Assembly (NCBI GenBank): GCA_017959135.1
Contig: JAGDBH010000311.1
Location: forward strand, 1 to 8,764
Length of the DNA stretch: 8,764 nucleotides
Direction of reading: 5' to 3'
Origin: Succinivibrio sp.
Lineage (GTDB): Bacteria > Pseudomonadota > Gammaproteobacteria > Enterobacterales > Succinivibrionaceae
Shown here: piece after piece, positions 1-6,278 of the stretch
How the letters are laid out: every line of letters begins with the position of its first letter
How positions within the stretch are numbered: position 1 is the first letter of the stretch
Made by a program: the position numbers and the translations under genes
The notes under the pieces: model-generated
Seen by the model: only the letters and a program-made list of their open reading frames with translations
Databases searched by the model: none
Told to the model about the DNA's origin: nothing

Positions 1-1
1 A

Positions 2-814
2 TCTGGTCATATCGCTACTAAAATTGCCTCAACCCTGGCAAGTACAGGTACCCAGTCTTTCTTCGTGCAGGCAGGTGAAGCTGCCCACGGTGATTTAGGT
101 ATGATTGGCAAGGATGACTGTGTAATTGCAATTTCAAATTCAGGCGAAGGTTCTGAATTAAAAATTCTTATCCCAATTCTGAAACGTAGAAGTATCCCTC
201 TTATCGCAATTGTAGGTGATACTGAATCAAGCCTTGGAAAGGCTGCAAATGTTACACTTTCTGCTCATGTTGAAAAAGAGGCCTGTCCATTGAATCTTGC
301 TCCAACCTCATCTTCAACAGCTGAACTTGCAATGGGTGATGCTCTTGCAGTTGCTCTGATTGAGTCAAGAGGCTTTACCGAGCGAGATTTTGCAATGAGT
401 CACCCAGGTGGAGCTTTAGGCAGACGTTTACTGGTTCACTGCCAGGATATTATGCATAAGGGTAATGAGATTCCTGTGGTTAAGTCTACCGTTTCTTTAA
501 AAGAAGCTCTGTTTGAAATGACTCAGAAGACTTTAGGCTTTATCTGTATCGTTAATGAGAATCACGAACTTGTTGGTGTATATACAGATGGAGATTTAAG
601 ACGTTCTCTGGAAAAGGGCGCAACTATCAATGCAAATATCGCAGATCTGATGAGTACCTCAGTACGTGGTGTTGTAAGTGCTGATACCCTTGCAGCTGAT
701 GCTCTTGCAATGATGCATAAACTTAAGATTAATTCAATGATTGTTACCGATAAGGACAATCATCCGATTGGCGCATTTAATCTTCATGATCTAATGCAGG
801 CCGGAATTATTTAG
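2..814 (+). CDS. kdsD: D-arabinose 5-phosphate isomerase, 5' end cut by window edge
   Basis: This enzyme interconverts D-ribulose 5-phosphate and D-arabinose 5-phosphate in the cytoplasm, the first committed step toward Kdo for lipopolysaccharide. The frame is open from base 2, and the visible 270 residues begin at SGHIATK, which in E. coli KdsD directly follows the catalytic lysine of MGMGKSGH, so about 58 N-terminal residues lie outside the window. The SIS sugar-isomerase domain covers bases 2 to about 430. It keeps the catalytic-type residues: His in AAHGD (86-88), Glu in ISNSGE (146-148) and His in MSHPGGALGR (401-403). Two CBS repeats follow (about 445-810), with the TDGDLRR signature near 586-606. 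The GTG at 65 is an internal codon, not the start. The stop overlaps the AGGA ribosome site of hldE, suggesting one operon. The paralogue GutQ is the main alternative, but position beside hldE favours kdsD. Confidence 0.93.
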   Translation, partial: SGHIATKIASTLASTGTQSFFVQAGEAAHGDLGMIGKDDCVIAISNSGEGSELKILIPILKRRSIPLIAIVGDTESSLGKAANVTLSAHVEKEACPLNLAPTSSSTAELAMGDALAVALIESRGFTERDFAMSHPGGALGRRLLVHCQDIMHKGNEIPVVKSTVSLKEALFEMTQKTLGFICIVNENHELVGVYTDGDLRRSLEKGATINANIADLMSTSVRGVVSADTLAADALAMMHKLKINSMIVTDKDNHPIGAFNLHDLMQAGII

Positions 815-826
815 GAAAATAATAAG

Positions 827-2248
827 ATGAATTCTGCTAATTCAGTTAATTTTACTGGTCTTGTAACTGTAGTTGGTGATGTAATGCTGGACAGTTACTG
901 GAAAGGTCCAAGTAATAGAATTTCACCTGAAGCACCTGTACCTGTTGTTCGTGTAACCGATAGAGAAGAACGCGCTGGTGGTGCTGCTAACGTTGCAATA
1001 AATATTGCCTCATTAGGTGCTCCCTGCAACCTTGTTGGTATAGTTGGTGAAGACAAGAATGCCGAGATTCTAGAAAAAATCGTTAGATCTCATTCAATTA
1101 AGACTGATTTTGTTCTTACTAAAGATCATCCAACAATTACCAAGCTCAGAGTTTTGTCAAGAAATCAGCAGTTATTACGTCTGGATTTTGAAGATTCCTT
1201 TTCCAATCTGGATGAGGATATGATTTTAAAATCCTTTAAAGAATCTGTAAAAAACTCAAAGGTCGTAATTTTTTCTGACTATGGAAAAGGTTCACTTGCT
1301 TCAGTAAGTAAGATGATCGAGATTACCTCTTCCTTGGGAATTATGTCTCTTATCGATCCTAAGGGAACAGATTTTGAGAAATACAGAGGCGCAACCCTTC
1401 TTACTCCAAATATGTCTGAGTTCGAAGCTGTTGTTGGTAAGGTTGCTAATGATGATGATCTTGAGCAGAAGGCTCTTGCTCTTATCAATAAGTTAGATTT
1501 GAAAATGCTTCTGGTTACCAGATCTGAAGATGGCATGTCTTTAATCCGTCCTGGAATGAAAGCAGTCCATCTTCCAACATATGCTCGTGAGGTTTACGAT
1601 GTAACCGGTGCCGGTGATACAGTTATCGGTACTCTTGGTACTTGTCTTGCAAGCGGCATGGATATAGTTACTTCATGTGAATATGCAAACAGCGCAGCTG
1701 GTATTGTGGTTGGCAAGATCGGAACATCAACTGTTTCTCCTCAGGAGCTTGAGAATGCTTTAGGCAAAAAGACCGAATCTCACGGTGTTTTATCTGAGGA
1801 TGAGTTTTATAAGGTTGTAAGAGAACTTCAGTCTCATGGAGAGAAGGTTGTAATGACCAATGGCTGTTTTGATATTATTCATCCTGGTCATGTAACATAT
1901 CTGAAGCAGGCTAAGGCTCTTGGTAACAAGCTTATTGTTGCTGTAAATTCAGATGATTCTGTTAAACGCCTAAAGGGTGACTCACGACCAATCAATTCGT
2001 TAGAAGATAGAATTGCTGTATTAAGTGGATTGTCTTCTGTTGATTATGTTGTGTCATTCAGTGAAGATACTCCTCAGAAACTTATTTCAAGAATCCTTCC
2101 TGATATTCTCGTTAAGGGTGGAGATTATAAGGTTGAGGAAATTGCCGGACACAAAGAAGTAATTGCAAATGGCGGCAAGGTTGTAATTATTCCTTTTGTA
2201 GAAGGAAAATCAACAACACGAATCGTAAACAAGATTCAGAACGTCTAA
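827..2248 (+). CDS. hldE: Bifunctional heptose 7-phosphate kinase / heptose 1-phosphate adenylyltransferase
   Basis: HldE performs two steps of ADP-heptose synthesis for the lipopolysaccharide inner core: phosphorylation of D-glycero-beta-D-manno-heptose 7-phosphate at C1 and, after GmhB, adenylylation of the 1-phosphate. At 473 residues it matches the usual two-domain form (E. coli 477). Residues 1 to about 315 are a PfkB/ribokinase domain with the GGAANVAIN sugar-binding segment (51-59) and the DVTGAGDT anion-hole motif (258-265, catalytic Asp264). Residues about 338-473 are a nucleotidyltransferase domain with [12 protein letters not shown] (344-355, HxGH motif at 352-355), VKGGDY (429-434) and STTRIV (462-467), the last matching the family's ISSTxxI-type element. 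No motif is missing, so both activities are expected. The start ATG lies 10 bases after AGGA (813-816), which overlaps the kdsD stop, so translational coupling is plausible. Tandem hairpins follow the stop. Confidence 0.97.
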   Translation: MNSANSVNFTGLVTVVGDVMLDSYWKGPSNRISPEAPVPVVRVTDREERAGGAANVAINIASLGAPCNLVGIVGEDKNAEILEKIVRSHSIKTDFVLTKDHPTITKLRVLSRNQQLLRLDFEDSFSNLDEDMILKSFKESVKNSKVVIFSDYGKGSLASVSKMIEITSSLGIMSLIDPKGTDFEKYRGATLLTPNMSEFEAVVGKVANDDDLEQKALALINKLDLKMLLVTRSEDGMSLIRPGMKAVHLPTYAREVYDVTGAGDTVIGTLGTCLASGMDIVTSCEYANSAAGIVVGKIGTSTVSPQELENALGKKTESHGVLSEDEFYKVVRELQSHGEKVVMTNGCFDIIHPGHVTYLKQAKALGNKLIVAVNSDDSVKRLKGDSRPINSLEDRIAVLSGLSSVDYVVSFSEDTPQKLISRILPDILVKGGDYKVEEIAGHKEVIANGGKVVIIPFVEGKSTTRIVNKIQNV

Positions 2249-2254
2249 TCAAAT

Positions 2255-2284
2255 AAACTCTATTCAAATATTTGAATAGAGTTT
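2255..2284 (+). repeat. Perfect 30-base palindrome after hldE (possible terminator hairpin)
   Basis: The arm AAACTCTATTCAAAT (2255-2269) is followed without spacer by its exact reverse complement (2270-2284). It begins six bases after the hldE stop and is followed by only four T in total (2282-2285), so on its own it is a weak intrinsic terminator. It stands directly in front of a better terminator with the same outer arm sequence. Confidence 0.6.
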
Positions 2285-2294
2285 TCCAAATAAA

Positions 2295-2322
2295 AAACTC
2301 TCCATCAGGAGAGTTTCTTTTT
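2295..2322. terminator. Intrinsic terminator between hldE and the convergent hfq-like gene, probably bidirectional
   Basis: The stem AAACTCTCC (2295-2303) pairs with GGAGAGTTT (2308-2316) around the loop ATCA. On the + strand the 3' side is T-rich (TTTCTTTTT, 2314-2322), ending hldE transcription. On the - strand the run of A at 2292-2297 becomes a six-base U tract, ending the hfq-like transcript, whose stop codon is about 20 bases away. Confidence 0.85.
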
Positions 2323-2342
2323 ACCAATATAAGCTAATCAGT

Positions 2343-2795
2343 CTAGATTGCTGGTTTTTCTGAAACAACTTCAGCTGCTGGATTATCATCTTTCTTCTGG
2401 TGAGAGAAGCTACCGTGAGATGAAGGTTCAGCCTTCTTAACTGTAATTGTTGAAATCTTATCCTTGTAGATCATCTGCTGATGATGCTTTACGTCAGTAA
2501 TACTGATTGTGAATGCGTCAAAAGCACTTACTAGACCTTCGAATTTAACACCGGTAATTAGAAAAATGCTTACAGGTGTACGTGAATCCATCAGCCATTT
2601 TAAAGCTGCATTCTGGCCTTTACCCTGTACAAAGGCATTTACCATACCTTTCTGGCGGTCTTTTCCTTTACTGCCTGCCTTATGAGGCTTTCCTCCCATC
2701 TTTCCGTTAGGACGCTTGTGATCGGCAGATTTTTCTGAAAATTGTCTGTTTGAGGTTTGAATATTAGTTTTCTTAAAGTCTTCCACTTTATTCAC
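2343..2795 (-). CDS. Divergent Hfq-like Sm-fold RNA chaperone with basic N-terminal extension
   Basis: Residues about 61-122 match Hfq: TPVSIFLITGVKFEGLVSAFDAF (73-95) carries the Sm1 pattern with the conserved Gly-Lys and FD positions, and MIYKDKIST (108-116) is the Sm2 strand. Hfq hexamers bind sRNAs and mRNAs and promote pairing. Several features are unusual. Residues 1-60 form a Lys/Gly-rich, presumably disordered extension, whereas canonical Hfq starts about eight residues before this fold. By hand alignment with E. coli Hfq, the rim RRER is replaced by MDSR (69-72), the YKH of the uridine pocket by YKD (110-112), Asp9 by Asn62 and Tyr25 by Phe78, with two extra residues in the loop before Sm2. 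A polar tail follows (123-150). An in-frame stop lies three codons before the first GTG (2793-2795). AGAG (2797-2800) is only one base from it but 10 bases from a second GTG (2784-2786), which may be the real start (147 residues). Canonical hfq usually neighbours miaA and hflX; neither is here, so this may be a second copy. Confidence 0.85.
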   Translation of the reverse strand: MNKVEDFKKTNIQTSNRQFSEKSADHKRPNGKMGGKPHKAGSKGKDRQKGMVNAFVQGKGQNAALKWLMDSRTPVSIFLITGVKFEGLVSAFDAFTISITDVKHHQQMIYKDKISTITVKKAEPSSHGSFSHQKKDDNPAAEVVSEKPAI

Positions 2796-2904
2796 GCTCT
2801 TTTATATTATTAATGCTTGCTCTAATTTACCATGAATCAACATTTTTTGGTACGAAATGATTGTAATTTTGTTTCGTTTCTATGTTTTTTTTGTGTGCAT
2901 AACC

Positions 2905-2930
2905 GAGAGCATCTCAAAACTAATGCTCTC
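2905..2930. promoter_or_regulatory. Inverted repeat in the divergent spacer, possible operator
   Basis: GAGAGCAT (2905-2912) and its exact reverse complement ATGCTCTC (2923-2930) are separated by 10 bases. No T tract follows on either strand, so it does not look like a terminator. Its place between the divergent hfq-like gene and the MFS gene suggests a regulator binding site. Phased A/T tracts follow (six A then seven T at 2942-2954). Confidence 0.4.
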
Positions 2931-2963
2931 TAATTAAACAGAAAAAATTTTTTTAATAAAAAT

Positions 2964-3004
2964 TTGTGAAAAAAGTCGCATTTTCTTAAAAAAACAACTA
3001 AAAT
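2964..3004 (+). promoter_or_regulatory. Candidate promoter region of the MFS gene
   Basis: TTGTGA (2964-2969) lies 17 bases before TAAAAA (2987-2992). A second possible -10, TAAAAT, lies at 2999-3004. The A/T-rich tract just upstream could act as an UP element. In such AT-rich DNA these matches are weak. Confidence 0.3.
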
Positions 3005-3042
3005 TACACCGTGAAAATTTAACGAACTTCACCACCTTTTTT

Positions 3043-4464
3043 ATGACTAAAGTTAAGAAAACAGTCCACAGCAAAAATTTTGTATACATATGTGTAGCTA
3101 TCGTCTCATGTATGTCGACTATTTTCGGCTTTAATTTGGGTGCGATTCTTTCGAGTAAAGTTCGTCTTATCAATGTGTTCATGCTGGAAGTCTACAATGT
3201 GGACAGCATGATAAACACCTTTTTACTAGGTGCTCTTGTCGGTACCTTCCTAGGCGGAAGACTTGTTTATGATACAGGTCGTCTTCAGTCGATTCTGGGA
3301 GCATTCACTTTTGGTGTAATCGGTCAGTCAATCTCTCTGATGTCTCCAACCTTCAGTACCCTGTTTATTTCAGAATTCGCTGTAGGTGCCGCATTTGGCG
3401 TATATCTAATTTCCTCTGTAAGCTATATAACAGAGATTTCTCCTTCTGCATACAGAGGATCCTGTTCATCTCTTATTGCTGTATTTTTTACCCTAGGCTT
3501 GCTTTTAGCAACCGTGTTAAGAGGTATCATTCCTAACTACGGCTTCTCTGTAGTGTCAGGAATAGTGCTTCTGTCTTTACCTTTATTAGTGTATTCATAT
3601 CTGCGTCTGCCAGAATCTCCAAGATGGCATGCTCTGACAGGTTCTTCAGATAAGGCTCTGACAGAACTTATAAAATTAAGAGTTTCTACTTCAGAGGCAG
3701 CTAGAGAGCTTGCAGCCATCAATGAATGTATTCTTGGTGAAGAGCGTGGTATGGCTCTATTTTTCAGAAGTCCTGTATTTAGAGCAGTAACCTGGTTCTT
3801 CATTTTTATAAGTATTTCCTGCCAGTTAGCGGGTATGGCTATTCTGCCTTATATGTCACTGCAGCTCATTAAATCATTCCAGGCTGCTATGACTTTAGGA
3901 GTTCTAGTTCCTTCAGCACAGTCAGACATTAATTTTGTTTACCTAGGCTTTATTCTACTATCAGCTTTTCTTGGTGCGATTTTTACCTTCTTTGCTGTAG
4001 ATAAAGTTGGTCGCAAGAAACTGTTTTTATTTTCAGTTTTCTCAAACGAAATAATAATTGCAGTAATTTATGTGCTGTTATATGGACATTTTAGAGAGTT
4101 AGGCCAGTTCGTTGTCGTTCTCCTGATGTGTCTGTTTGTATTTAGTTCAACCGTATGCCTGAGTCTTCTTCTCACAGTACTTGCTTCAGAATTGCTGGCA
4201 GTTAAGGGAAGAGAATTCGGTTTAACAGTGATTTACTTATTTAACTTTGCCGCTGTTATGATGGGAATGTATTTCTTCCATAGAGCGGTTCAAAGTCTTG
4301 GTCTTCTGATGCTTCTGAGTTTCTTCCTGATAGCAGGAGCGTTTCTGTTTTCATTGATTTATTCAGGTCTGCCTGAAACAAAAGGAAAACTTCTGGAATC
4401 AATGGAGAATACAATTTTCAACGGACGAAATCTTTTAGCAATAAAATCCGATTCTCGCGACTAG
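3043..4464 (+). CDS. MFS transporter, sugar-porter type, substrate unknown
   Basis: This is a 473-residue inner-membrane protein with about 12 hydrophobic segments and a hydrophilic central loop (about 190-240), a major facilitator. Sugar-porter signatures are clear: YITEISPSAYRG (128-139), PESPRWH (190-196) ending the first half, DKVGRKKL (320-327) and LPETKGKLLESME (443-455) after the last segment. The sites that bind sugar in XylE/GLUT are poorly kept: CQLAG (260-264) replaces QQxxG, the Asn of that motif is Ala266, and the segment-10 Trp appears to be Thr378. The first segment reads FGFN (28-31), like the Asn of GLUT uniporters rather than the proton-coupling Asp of XylE. So it is probably a solute carrier of this fold, but the substrate and coupling cannot be named. 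The ATG is the only start that keeps the first segment intact, yet no Shine-Dalgarno lies before it. No strong terminator follows. Confidence 0.85.
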   Translation: MTKVKKTVHSKNFVYICVAIVSCMSTIFGFNLGAILSSKVRLINVFMLEVYNVDSMINTFLLGALVGTFLGGRLVYDTGRLQSILGAFTFGVIGQSISLMSPTFSTLFISEFAVGAAFGVYLISSVSYITEISPSAYRGSCSSLIAVFFTLGLLLATVLRGIIPNYGFSVVSGIVLLSLPLLVYSYLRLPESPRWHALTGSSDKALTELIKLRVSTSEAARELAAINECILGEERGMALFFRSPVFRAVTWFFIFISISCQLAGMAILPYMSLQLIKSFQAAMTLGVLVPSAQSDINFVYLGFILLSAFLGAIFTFFAVDKVGRKKLFLFSVFSNEIIIAVIYVLLYGHFRELGQFVVVLLMCLFVFSSTVCLSLLLTVLASELLAVKGREFGLTVIYLFNFAAVMMGMYFFHRAVQSLGLLMLLSFFLIAGAFLFSLIYSGLPETKGKLLESMENTIFNGRNLLAIKSDSRD

Positions 4465-4508
4465 TTGAGAGTTGAATCAATAACAAGTTTTTTGATTTTA
4501 ACTTTGTC

Positions 4509-4536
4509 TTTTTAGATAGAGTTATTTTTTTATATT
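4509..4536 (+). promoter_or_regulatory. Weak candidate promoter of the purine permease gene
   Basis: TTTTTA (4509-4514) lies 16 bases before TATATT (4531-4536) in the 113-base gap between the MFS and permease genes. The region is extremely A/T-rich, so this match carries little weight. It is listed because the gap and the permease's good ribosome site suggest a separate transcription unit. Confidence 0.25.
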
Positions 4537-4577
4537 ATTTTTATAAATTAAGAGGCAAGTGAGCCAAGGATTGTCAG

Positions 4578-5924
4578 ATGTCAGATATGCCGACAAATGC
4601 AAATTCATCAATTGCAGGATGGATTGATAATTTTTTTAAATTAAAACAGAAAAACACAAGTATCAAGACTGAGTTTTTAGCCGGTCTGACCACATTTTTC
4701 TCTATGGCTTACATTATCTTTGTTGTGCCTTCAATGCTGTCTGCAGCAGGCATGCCAAAGGATGCAGCTCTTGCTTCATGTCTTCTGACCACAGCACTCT
4801 GTACCATTTATATCGGTGTTTATGCTAACTACCCTGTAGCCGTTGCCCCTGGTATGGGCTTAACCGCTTTCTTTGCCTTCTATGTATGTGGAAGTCAGCA
4901 TCTTCCATGGCAGACAGCTTTAGGCGCTGTATTTATCTCAGGTATTATCTTTTTCATTTTATCTGTAACTAAGATTCGTCAGCTTATTATTGATGCAGTT
5001 CCTGCTGGTCTAAAAACAGCAATTGTTGTTGGTATTGGCTGTTTCATTGCATTCATCGGTCTGCAGAGTTCAGGAATAATTGTTGCTGATCCTGCAACTA
5101 AGGTTACTCTTGGAGATTTAACATCCTTAAATGTTATTTTGACCTTGTTTGGTATTTTATTTACCGCTGCTCTTATCTCAATCAATGTTAAGGCGGCAAT
5201 TCTGATTGGAATCGTTGCAGTTTCCATCATCAGCATGATTCTGGGTAATTCTGCTGTTCCAACTTCATTTGATGATGTATTCAGCTTCGAAATGCCTAAT
5301 TTCGCAGGTACCTTTATGCAGATGGATCTGTTGGGAGCTCTGCACTACGGTATTATTTCAATTATCTTTACCTTTACAATCGTTGAGCTGTTCGACACTA
5401 TTGGAACTCTGATTGCTGTTACCAAGATGGCTCACATGGTAGATGAAAACGGCAAGATTGAGAACATTGATAAGGCTCTGATTTCTGATTCTGTTGGTAC
5501 TATTGCTTCTGCAGCAATCGGAACCTGTACTGTTGCTACCTATGTTGAGTCTGCAACCGGTATTAATGCTGGTGGTAGAACCGGCTTAACAGCAGTTTTT
5601 GTTGGCCTGTTATTCCTTTTAGGCTTCTTTATCACTCCATTAGGAGATTTAATTCCTGCCTGTGCAACTGCACCTGCACTGATTATCGTAGGTGGTTTAA
5701 TGGCAACTAACATCAGTTCAATTGATTTTAAGGATTTCTCTGAGGGCTTCCCTGCATTCTTAACAATCATTATGATGCCATTAACCTACTCAATCGCTAA
5801 TGGTTTTGCTTTTGGTTTCCTAAGCTACTGCTTTATTAAGGTATTCTCAGGAAGAATTAAAGAGATTTCTCCAACCAGGTGGGGAATCACTTTGTTCTTA
5901 GCTATTAGCTTGTTCCTTCGTTAG
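4578..5924 (+). CDS. NCS2-family (AzgA type) adenine/guanine/hypoxanthine permease
   Basis: This 448-residue protein imports purine bases across the inner membrane, probably with protons, for salvage. It matches the AzgA branch of the nucleobase:cation symporter-2 family (E. coli AdeP, PurP, GhxP): TTFFSMAYIIFVVPSML (38-54) in the first segment, VAPGMGLTAFF (89-99), FTIVELFDTIGTL (266-278), and the hallmark TCTVATYVESATGINAGG (316-333) followed by RTGLTA (334-339). Family members usually carry GTS at 315-317; here it is GTC, a mild change. Length and the 12 to 14 hydrophobic segments are normal and no frame break is seen. AAGGA (4566-4570) seven bases before the ATG supports the start over the in-frame ATG at 4587. 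Which purine it prefers cannot be read from the sequence. A perfect palindrome begins 11 bases after the stop. Confidence 0.95.
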   Translation: MSDMPTNANSSIAGWIDNFFKLKQKNTSIKTEFLAGLTTFFSMAYIIFVVPSMLSAAGMPKDAALASCLLTTALCTIYIGVYANYPVAVAPGMGLTAFFAFYVCGSQHLPWQTALGAVFISGIIFFILSVTKIRQLIIDAVPAGLKTAIVVGIGCFIAFIGLQSSGIIVADPATKVTLGDLTSLNVILTLFGILFTAALISINVKAAILIGIVAVSIISMILGNSAVPTSFDDVFSFEMPNFAGTFMQMDLLGALHYGIISIIFTFTIVELFDTIGTLIAVTKMAHMVDENGKIENIDKALISDSVGTIASAAIGTCTVATYVESATGINAGGRTGLTAVFVGLLFLLGFFITPLGDLIPACATAPALIIVGGLMATNISSIDFKDFSEGFPAFLTIIMMPLTYSIANGFAFGFLSYCFIKVFSGRIKEISPTRWGITLFLAISLFLR

Positions 5925-5935
5925 TTATCTTGTCA

Positions 5936-5963
5936 GTGTTTAAGCCGTCGACGGCTTAAACAC
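5936..5963. repeat. Perfect 28-base palindrome after the purine permease
   Basis: The arm GTGTTTAAGCCGTC (5936-5949) is followed directly by its exact reverse complement (5950-5963), centred on GTCGAC. In RNA it could form a 12-bp stem with a TCGA loop. No T tract follows on either strand, so it is not a classical intrinsic terminator. It could be a 3' stabilising or processed stem, or a protein binding site. Confidence 0.65.
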
Positions 5964-6000
5964 AAATATTCCTATCTAAATTCTTATCTGATTATCTGTT

Positions 6001-6030
6001 TCTCTTTCTTTTCAGGAAAGAGATTCATTT
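6001..6030 (+). terminator. Weak terminator-like hairpin downstream of the purine permease
   Basis: TCTCTTTC (6001-6008) pairs with GAAAGAGA (6016-6023) around a seven-base loop, followed by a broken T-rich stretch (TTCATTT, 6024-6030). It could end the permease transcript together with the palindrome 40 bases earlier, but the tail is poor. Confidence 0.35.
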
Positions 6031-6044
6031 GTGAATGCATAATT

Positions 6045-6073
6045 TTGCGTAGAATTGTTCAATGTGATAAAAT
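6045..6073 (+). promoter_or_regulatory. Candidate promoter of the putative small RNA
   Basis: TTGCGT (6045-6050) lies exactly 17 bases before TAAAAT (6068-6073), a good sigma-70-like arrangement that would start transcription near 6080. No open frame with a ribosome site follows, which supports a noncoding transcript. Confidence 0.45.
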
Positions 6074-6079
6074 TGTGCC

Positions 6080-6278
6080 TTGCGAGTTTTGTTAAAAGGC
6101 TAATAAAAGCTTATCAGACTCATATATGTGTCTTTGCGATGTTCATTTTCGGCATGAGTTTCCTTTCAAAAGGATTTCACTGCCAAAACGGTTCAGGTTC
6201 GTAAGACGCCGTCCTGTAGTATTGGATTTTACCGGACAATCAGCAAGCCTCGTGGTTTACTCTCCGAGGTGTTTTTTT
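6080..6278 (+). ncRNA. Candidate small RNA or structured leader of about 200 nt, unknown family
   Basis: A sigma-70-like promoter precedes this segment and an intrinsic terminator ends it. In between are two strong hairpins. The first (6146-6188) builds from TTTT/AAAA, GGCA/TGCC (6151-6154 with 6181-6184), TGA/TCA and TCCTT/AAGGA, capped by the loop TCAA (6166-6169). The second (6211-6237) joins GTCC/GGAC and, after one mismatch, GTAG/TTAC, with a nine-base loop containing TTGGATT. The overlapping 60-codon frame from 6126 has no ribosome site and runs through the terminator, so it is not convincing. I do not recognise 6S RNA, 4.5S RNA, RNase P RNA, tmRNA or a known riboswitch. It may be an independent small RNA, or an attenuated leader of the OPT gene, whose start is 362 bases past the terminator; that distance favours an independent RNA. 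The ends are estimates. Confidence 0.5.
6247..6278 (+). terminator. Intrinsic terminator ending the candidate small RNA
   Basis: CCTCG (6248-6252) pairs with CGAGG (6265-6269), extended by a G-T wobble (6247 with 6270), around a 12-base loop. Seven T follow at 6272-6278. A GC-rich short stem and uninterrupted T run in the middle of a non-coding gap mark the 3' end of a transcript. Confidence 0.7.

Noticed and set aside
65..67. GTG at 65 as the start of the first gene
   Set aside because: The frame continues upstream to base 2 with sequence matching the KdsD active-site region, so the gene simply extends beyond the window.
2934..3182. Minus-strand 82-codon frame rich in Lys and Phe across the MFS start
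   Set aside because: It arises from A/T-rich spacer and the antisense of the MFS N terminus; no ribosome site or family resemblance.
4475..4510. Possible terminator after the MFS gene (AATCAA/TTGATT with T-rich tail)
   Set aside because: The stem is six A/T-rich pairs around an 11-base loop, too weak to separate from background in such DNA.
6080..6278. 6S RNA or a CsrB-type RNA as identity of the small RNA candidate
   Set aside because: 6S forms one long rod with a central bubble, not several separate hairpins, and CsrB-type RNAs carry many GGA loops; only one GGA lies in a loop here.
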